DNA of 18,562 nucleotides from the NCBI GenBank assembly GCA_902773395.1, contig CACYEJ010000373.1, forward strand, positions 1 to 18,562, read 5' to 3'. Every line of letters starts with the position of its first letter. The first letter of the stretch is position 1. The stretch comes from an uncultured Ruminococcus sp. (lineage in GTDB: Bacteria; Bacillota_A; Clostridia; Oscillospirales; Acutalibacteraceae). The notes under the pieces were generated by a model that was not told the DNA's origin, made no database searches, and was given only the letters and a program-made list of their open reading frames with translations. Position numbers and translations under genes: made by a program. Below are positions 13,724-18,562 of the stretch, in pieces.

Positions 13724-15474
13724 AACAAAACAAAACTGTCAACCGTAAAGGTACGCTAAAAAAAGTTCTTGCTTATATTTCAAAATACAAGCTTTGGATA
13801 TTTTTATCAATTTTATTTGCTGCTGTCACCGTCGCTTTATCATTGTATATTCCAATTCTAATCGGTAAAGCCATTGATTTGATAGTCGGAAAAGATGATG
13901 TCGATTTTAACGCAATATTAAATATCCTTATCAAAATTGCTGTTATGGTTGGTGTAAACGCTATACTGCAATGGTTTATGAATACTATCAACAACCGTGT
14001 AACCTTTCAGGTGGTACGTGACATTAGAAACGAAGCTTTCAACAAGCTGCAAAAAATGCCTCTCTCCTACATTGACTCTCACCGTCACGGAGAAATTGTG
14101 AGTAAAATCATCGCTGATGTAGACCAATTTGCTGACGGACTGCTTATGGGGTTTACTCAGCTCTTTACTGGTATTGTTACTATCTTTGGCACGTTAGCAT
14201 TCATGATTAGTATTAATATTAAAATAACAGTACTTGTATTTATTTTAACACCTATATCTTTATTTGTTGCGAAGTTTATTGCTAAGAGTACTTATGAGTA
14301 TTTCAAACTTCAATCTGAAATCAGAGGAGAACAAACTGCTCTCGTTGATGAAATGATTGGAAATCAAAAGGTTGTACGTGCTTTCTCTTACGAAGAAGAA
14401 GCTCTTAATCGTTTTGACGAGATTAACAACAGACTTACAAAGGCATCTGTAAAAGCGGTTTTCTTCTCATCACTTACTAATCCTACGACACGTTTTATCA
14501 ATAGCATAATTTATGCTGCAGTAGGATTAACAGGTGCATTTGCAGTTATAAAGGGCGGCATGACCGTGGGTGGATTATCGTGCTTTCTCAGCTATGCAAA
14601 CCAATATACAAAGCCTTTCAACGAAATTTCCGGAGTTGTTACAGAACTTCAAAATGCACTGGCTTGTGCGGACAGAGTTTTCGATTTGATAGAAGAACAG
14701 GCTCAAATTCCTGATTCTGAAAATGCAATTGTTTTGCAAAATGTCAAGGGTAACATTGAGCTTAACAATGTGAATTTCTCATATTCTCCCAATGCGCAGC
14801 TTATTCAGAATTTCAATCTTAAAGTAAAGCCCGGTCAGAGAATTGCTATTGTCGGACCTACCGGCTGCGGTAAAACTACCTTAATCAATCTGTTAATGAG
14901 ATTTTATGATGTAAATACCGGTCAAATTTTGATTGAAGGCACTGATATAAAGGATACAACAAGAGCAAGCCTACGCACAAGCTATGGTATGGTTTTGCAG
15001 GAAACATGGCTAAAAAGCGGTACTATTCGAGAGAACATTATAATGGGAAAACCTGATGCAACTGATGAAGAGGTTATGGAAGCTGCTAAGGCAACTCATG
15101 CCCACAGCTTTATCAAACGTCTGCCCAAAGGATACGATACCATTGTAAGCGACAGCAACTCAGGACTTTCTCAAGGACAAAAGCAGCTTCTCTGCATTAC
15201 ACGAGTAATGCTCAGTATTCCGCCTATGCTTATACTTGATGAAGCGACTTCTTCAATAGATACAAGAACTGAAATGCGTATACAGCGTTCATTTGCAAAA
15301 ATGATGAAAGGTAGAACCAGCTTTATTGTTGCACATAGACTTTCTACAATCCGTGAGGCTGATGTTATTCTAGTTATGAAAGACGGAAATGTAATTGAAC
15401 AAGGCAATCACGAAGAGCTGATTAAGCTGCAAGGCTTCTACGAAAAATTGTACAACAGTCAATTTGATGTTTAG
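13720..15474 (+). CDS. ABC exporter half-transporter, catalytic-site subunit
   Basis: The 584-residue partner of the preceding gene has a membrane domain over about residues 1-325 and an ATPase domain with Walker A GPTGCGKT (379-386), Walker B with the catalytic glutamate E508 (LDEATSSID) and switch histidine H539 (VAHRLST). Its signature motif is LSQGQ (483-487) instead of LSGGQ. In the heterodimer this altered signature would face the degenerate Walker site of subunit 1, while its intact Walker A/B and His pair with the normal LSGGQ of subunit 1. This gives one active and one regulatory ATP site. It starts inside the stop codon of the upstream gene. No local regulator (MarR or TetR type) is adjacent. 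Confidence 0.95.
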   Translation: MKQNKTVNRKGTLKKVLAYISKYKLWIFLSILFAAVTVALSLYIPILIGKAIDLIVGKDDVDFNAILNILIKIAVMVGVNAILQWFMNTINNRVTFQVVRDIRNEAFNKLQKMPLSYIDSHRHGEIVSKIIADVDQFADGLLMGFTQLFTGIVTIFGTLAFMISINIKITVLVFILTPISLFVAKFIAKSTYEYFKLQSEIRGEQTALVDEMIGNQKVVRAFSYEEEALNRFDEINNRLTKASVKAVFFSSLTNPTTRFINSIIYAAVGLTGAFAVIKGGMTVGGLSCFLSYANQYTKPFNEISGVVTELQNALACADRVFDLIEEQAQIPDSENAIVLQNVKGNIELNNVNFSYSPNAQLIQNFNLKVKPGQRIAIVGPTGCGKTTLINLLMRFYDVNTGQILIEGTDIKDTTRASLRTSYGMVLQETWLKSGTIRENIIMGKPDATDEEVMEAAKATHAHSFIKRLPKGYDTIVSDSNSGLSQGQKQLLCITRVMLSIPPMLILDEATSSIDTRTEMRIQRSFAKMMKGRTSFIVAHRLSTIREADVILVMKDGNVIEQGNHEELIKLQGFYEKLYNSQFDV

Positions 15475-15489
15475 TACAGGCTATTCTAT

Positions 15490-15515
15490 TGATTATGCTC
15501 AGACAATCATTTTTT
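15490..15515 (+). terminator. Weak terminator after the ABC operon
   Basis: A 5-bp stem TGATT/AATCA (15490-15494 with 15505-15509) with a 10-nt loop is followed by TTTTTT. The stem is short, so some read-through toward recD2 is likely. Confidence 0.4.
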
Positions 15516-15553
15516 AAAATTCTACATTTCTTGATGATTATTTAGCAAATCTG

Positions 15554-15562
15554 TGGTATAAT
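15554..15562 (+). promoter_or_regulatory. Extended -10 promoter for recD2
   Basis: TGGTATAAT is a perfect extended -10 (TGnTATAAT). The -35 region is weak: TTGATG at 15531 is 20 bp away, and at 17 bp there is only ATGATT. The predicted start is near 15569, giving a short leader with an AGAGGA ribosome binding site before the ATG. Confidence 0.6.
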
Positions 15563-15595
15563 TAAAAGAGATCTATAAGTGAAGAGGAAACTACG

Positions 15596-17812
15596 ATGAA
15601 TAGCAATGAAAATTTTGAAATATCAGGTGTTATCGACAATATTATCTATAGAAATGAATCGAACGGTTATACAGTTCTTAGCATTGATACAGGAGAAGAA
15701 TTAGTGTCTGCTGTAGGAATTATGCCCGGCGTAGGTGTCGGCGATGAAATCAAAGCAACAGGTGTATTTAAAACACATCCTAATTACGGTGAACAGCTAT
15801 CTGTTACGTACTTCGAAAGACGTCAGCCTACAACAAGTGCTGCAATACTAAAATATCTTTCCAGTCGTGCGATTAAAGGCGTTGGTGCTAGAATGGCAGC
15901 ACGAATAGTTCAAGAATTTGGTGATAATACACTAGATGTTATAGAAAATTCACCTGAGCTTTTGACAAAAGTAAAAGGAATTAACATCGAAAAAGCAACC
16001 GCTATGAGCGAAGAATTAAAAAAGACTTTTGGTTTCAGAGAGCTGCTGTTATATCTTGAAAAGTATAATATAACGCCGGAAGAAAGTGTTCGGATTTGGA
16101 AACATCTTGGTATTCATGCAGAAAAACTTATAGAAGAAAATCCTTATATCTTATGCGAGGACGGCATTAATATCAGTTTTGTAAGAGCCGATCAGATTGC
16201 TGTTATGCAAGAGAAATCCTCTGATAGTGAATTTCGAATTAGAGCGGCAATTGTGCATATCTTAGATCATAATACATTAAACGGACATACCTGTTTGCCA
16301 CGGGTAAAGCTGTTGGAAACCTGTGCGAATTTTACAGGTATAACTCCGGATAAAGCAAGCGATATATTGGATCAGATGATTAATGATGCAACAGTTTACA
16401 ACGATGATCTGGAAAACGGAAATAAATTAATTTTTCTTCCTACGTATTACAATGCCGAAACATATGCCGCTGCAAGATTTCAAATGCTTTTGAGATTTCC
16501 TCCACAGATCATCAGCGATATAGAGAGAAAAATCGAAACAATCGAAAAAAATGAGAATATAAAATACGCTGATTTGCAGAAAGAGGCTATCAATAAAGCT
16601 TTAACAAAAGGTATATTAATATTAACCGGTGGACCCGGTACAGGTAAAACAACTACGCTGAATGCTATTATTAAGATATTAAAACAAAGTGGAGAAAAGG
16701 TTCTTTTGGCAGCTCCAACAGGAAGAGCTGCTCAAAGAATGAGTGAGCTTACAGGCTGTGAGGCTAAAACAATACATAGACTTCTTGAGGTTGAATGGAC
16801 AGAAAACGACAAACCTGTATTTAAACGCAACGAACAGAATATGCTTGCATGTGATGCACTTATATTAGATGAGGTGTCGATGATAGATGCAGTTTTGCTG
16901 GAAAGCGTAATGAAGGCATTTCCGCTGGGATGCAGGCTGATTTTAGTTGGCGACAGTGATCAGTTACCCAGCGTTGGTGCAGGGAATGTATTGGGAGATT
17001 TAATCGCTTCGAAGCTTCTCCCTACCGTTACTCTTAACGAGATTTTTCGTCAATCAATGCAAAGCCTTATCATCACAAATGCACATAAAATCAACAAGGG
17101 TGAAATGCCTGTTATTGATGCAAAAAATAATGACTTCTTTTTTTTGAAATGTCATTCTCCGTCGATTATACTTAGCACTATTATTGAATTATGTACGAAT
17201 AGACTGCCTAAAACCTACGGTTATTCTCCTTTGGAGGAAATACAAGTGCTATCTCCGTCAAGAAAAGGTGAGCTTGGAACAACTGAATTAAACAAAGCTC
17301 TACAGCAGGCAATCAATCCACCCTCCCCCGACAAGACTGAGCTTGTAATTAATCAGAGAATCCTTCGTGAGGGTGATAAGGTTATGCAATATAAAAATAA
17401 CTATAATATTTCTTGGACAAGAAATGACGGAGTTATGGGCGAAGGAATATTCAATGGAGATATTGGCATTTTAACGGAAATAAATAAATCAAATAAGAGC
17501 GTGAAAATACAGTTTGACGATAAAGAAGCTTCATACAATTTCGAAGATATCACTGATGTTGATTTAGCATATTGCTCCACAATTCACAAAAGTCAAGGCA
17601 ATGAGTTTGAAGCGGTGATTATTCCTATGTACAATTATGCACCACAGCTTCTTTACAGGAATCTGCTATACACAGCTGTAACCCGTGCTAAAAAATTAAT
17701 TATTCTTGTGGGAAAAACGGACATTATGGAGCGTATGGTTATGAACAATAAAAAAACATTGAGGTACTCCGGTTTGAAAGAATTCCTGGTACGTGGAGTG
17801 GAAATGGAGTAA
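15596..17812 (+). CDS. recD2: RecD2 family ATP-dependent DNA helicase
   Basis: RecD2 is a 5' to 3' SF1B helicase found in bacteria, including those lacking RecBCD, with roles in repair and replication fork maintenance. The 738-residue product has an N-terminal OB-like region (about 5-80) and helix-hairpin-helix motifs (about 85-145, IKGVGARMAARIV and VKGINIEKA). Helicase motifs follow: Walker A GGPGTGKT (345-352), APTGRAAQRM, Walker B with D425-E426 (LDEVSMID), VGDSDQLPSVGAG and EIFRQ. Near the C terminus are TIHKSQGNEF and YTAVTRAKK, which complete the UvrD-like fold. The long N-terminal extension separates RecD2 from RecD of RecBCD. It is followed at 6 nt by a comF-family gene, a frequent clostridial pairing, so the two probably form an operon. 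Confidence 0.96.
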   Translation: MNSNENFEISGVIDNIIYRNESNGYTVLSIDTGEELVSAVGIMPGVGVGDEIKATGVFKTHPNYGEQLSVTYFERRQPTTSAAILKYLSSRAIKGVGARMAARIVQEFGDNTLDVIENSPELLTKVKGINIEKATAMSEELKKTFGFRELLLYLEKYNITPEESVRIWKHLGIHAEKLIEENPYILCEDGINISFVRADQIAVMQEKSSDSEFRIRAAIVHILDHNTLNGHTCLPRVKLLETCANFTGITPDKASDILDQMINDATVYNDDLENGNKLIFLPTYYNAETYAAARFQMLLRFPPQIISDIERKIETIEKNENIKYADLQKEAINKALTKGILILTGGPGTGKTTTLNAIIKILKQSGEKVLLAAPTGRAAQRMSELTGCEAKTIHRLLEVEWTENDKPVFKRNEQNMLACDALILDEVSMIDAVLLESVMKAFPLGCRLILVGDSDQLPSVGAGNVLGDLIASKLLPTVTLNEIFRQSMQSLIITNAHKINKGEMPVIDAKNNDFFFLKCHSPSIILSTIIELCTNRLPKTYGYSPLEEIQVLSPSRKGELGTTELNKALQQAINPPSPDKTELVINQRILREGDKVMQYKNNYNISWTRNDGVMGEGIFNGDIGILTEINKSNKSVKIQFDDKEASYNFEDITDVDLAYCSTIHKSQGNEFEAVIIPMYNYAPQLLYRNLLYTAVTRAKKLIILVGKTDIMERMVMNNKKTLRYSGLKEFLVRGVEME

Positions 17813-17818
17813 TAAAAT

Positions 17819-18445
17819 ATGTTTTTGTATACGTGGTTTTTCCCTTGCCGATGTTTGTTTTGTGACGAGGTTATTTTACCATATGAGCCCTGCTGTGATA
17901 AATGCAAAAAGTATTTAAAAATTGTTCCTCACAAACAGACTCTTCCAGGAGGTCAAACCTGCTTATCTGCTTTTTTGCATGAAGGTGTTCATAGACAGGC
18001 TGTTTTGAATTACAAATTTCATAATCACAAACAATATTATATTCAATTTTCGATTATTTTGAATAAAATGATAAAAGATTATTACAGCGATGTTTTATTT
18101 GATTGCTACACTTCTGTTCCGCCTCATAGTAAGAAGAATCGTTTTGTTGTTTCTTTTGATAAAACAAAGCTTTTGGCACAGGAAACTGCTAGGCTGAATG
18201 GCATCGAATATCAGTCCTTATTATACCAGTTCAAAGATAATAAACATCAGCACACACTTTCGAAAGAGGAAAGAATAGTTAATGTAAAAGATGTTTATAG
18301 ATGCTTTAATGATATAGATATAAAGGGCAAGACTATTCTTTTGTTTGATGATGTTGTAACAACAGGCAGTACGTTGTCTGCATGTGCTGATGAGTTGATG
18401 AAAGCAGAGGCGAAAAATGTTTATTGTATCACGATTACTTGGTAA
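17819..18445 (+). CDS. ComF family phosphoribosyltransferase-like protein
   Basis: The 208-residue product has a zinc-finger-like N terminus, C12-x-x-C15 and C26-x-x-C29, followed by a type I phosphoribosyltransferase fold. The PRPP-binding loop is FDDVVTTGST (D177-D178). This is the ComFC/GntX architecture; ComFC is needed for DNA uptake in naturally competent bacteria, but the family is widespread in non-competent ones and its reaction is not established. The usual RGFNQ motif ahead of the LLA helix is divergent here (NRFVVSFDKTKLLA). The ribosome binding site GGAG (17807-17810) lies within the end of recD2, indicating coupled expression. Confidence 0.88.
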   Translation: MFLYTWFFPCRCLFCDEVILPYEPCCDKCKKYLKIVPHKQTLPGGQTCLSAFLHEGVHRQAVLNYKFHNHKQYYIQFSIILNKMIKDYYSDVLFDCYTSVPPHSKKNRFVVSFDKTKLLAQETARLNGIEYQSLLYQFKDNKHQHTLSKEERIVNVKDVYRCFNDIDIKGKTILLFDDVVTTGSTLSACADELMKAEAKNVYCITITW

Positions 18446-18562
18446 TACAGTTATTTATTATAATATATTTTAAATATTAATTTATAGTTTTTAGTGATTT
18501 TATATACCGATTTGGCAAATTCCTGTGGACTTTATTATTGATAAATTACACTCAATCCAATA
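18446..18562. other. Downstream AT-rich spacer
   Basis: No coding frame or strong hairpin is evident in these 117 bases. A weak AATATATTTTAAATATT repeat follows the comF stop but has no GC core. TTGGCA near 18514 with TATTAT 15 bp on is a poor promoter candidate. Confidence 0.3.

Noticed and set aside
1..18562. CRISPR array, insertion sequence, prophage, tRNA or rRNA
   Set aside because: No regularly spaced direct repeats, transposase or integrase frames, terminal inverted repeats or cloverleaf sequences were seen.

Overview
This window looks like the chromosome of a low-GC, anaerobic, endospore-forming member of the Clostridia, probably of the Ruminococcus/Oscillospiraceae type. The reasons are a class III (anaerobic, glycyl-radical) ribonucleotide reductase under NrdR-type operators, a SPOCS/DUF3794-LysM spore-coat morphogenesis protein, Spo0A-box-like sequences, strong AGGAGG-type ribosome binding sites, and AT-rich DNA with sigma-A type promoters. 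The taxonomic call is an inference. I see no insertion sequence, phage module, tRNA, rRNA or CRISPR array.

Layout, left to right. The 3' part of a Zn/Cd-type P-type ATPase (+) converges on a SipL-like spore protein gene (-), with a hairpin between them. A 460-bp divergent regulatory region follows. It carries a 10-bp inverted repeat with a Spo0A-like site, two helically phased NrdR boxes and a near-consensus promoter, and leads into nrdD (+); no nrdG activase gene is adjacent. nrdD converges on pnp (-), with three strong hairpins in the gap. Upstream of pnp lies rpsO (-), giving an rpsO-pnp unit with a near-consensus promoter, a roughly 175-nt leader and two hairpins in the intergenic mRNA. 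Next is an XRE regulator (-), preceded by a possible 81-codon membrane-protein ORF and by a strong minus-strand promoter with a perfect Spo0A-box-like sequence in its spacer. Rightward from there run ruvX plus a WaaL/Wzy-type polysaccharide ligase gene, a terminator, two overlapping ABC exporter half-transporter genes, and then recD2 plus a comF-family gene.

Functionally this is mostly housekeeping: dNTP synthesis, RNA decay, translation, recombination and repair, together with metal and multidrug-type export. The ABC pair has the signature of a heterodimeric exporter with one degenerate ATP site: D and Q replace the catalytic E and H in the first subunit, and LSQGQ replaces LSGGQ in the second.

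The points most worth a second look are regulatory. They are (1) the Spo0A-box promoter in front of the small ORF-XRE pair; (2) a 22-bp stem upstream of pnp whose only non-Watson-Crick pairs become G-U in the pnp mRNA, which suggests an RNA element of autoregulatory or RNase III type; and (3) the NrdR box pair lying far upstream of the best nrdD promoter. All coordinates and motifs were read by eye from the sequence; no database or folding program was used.
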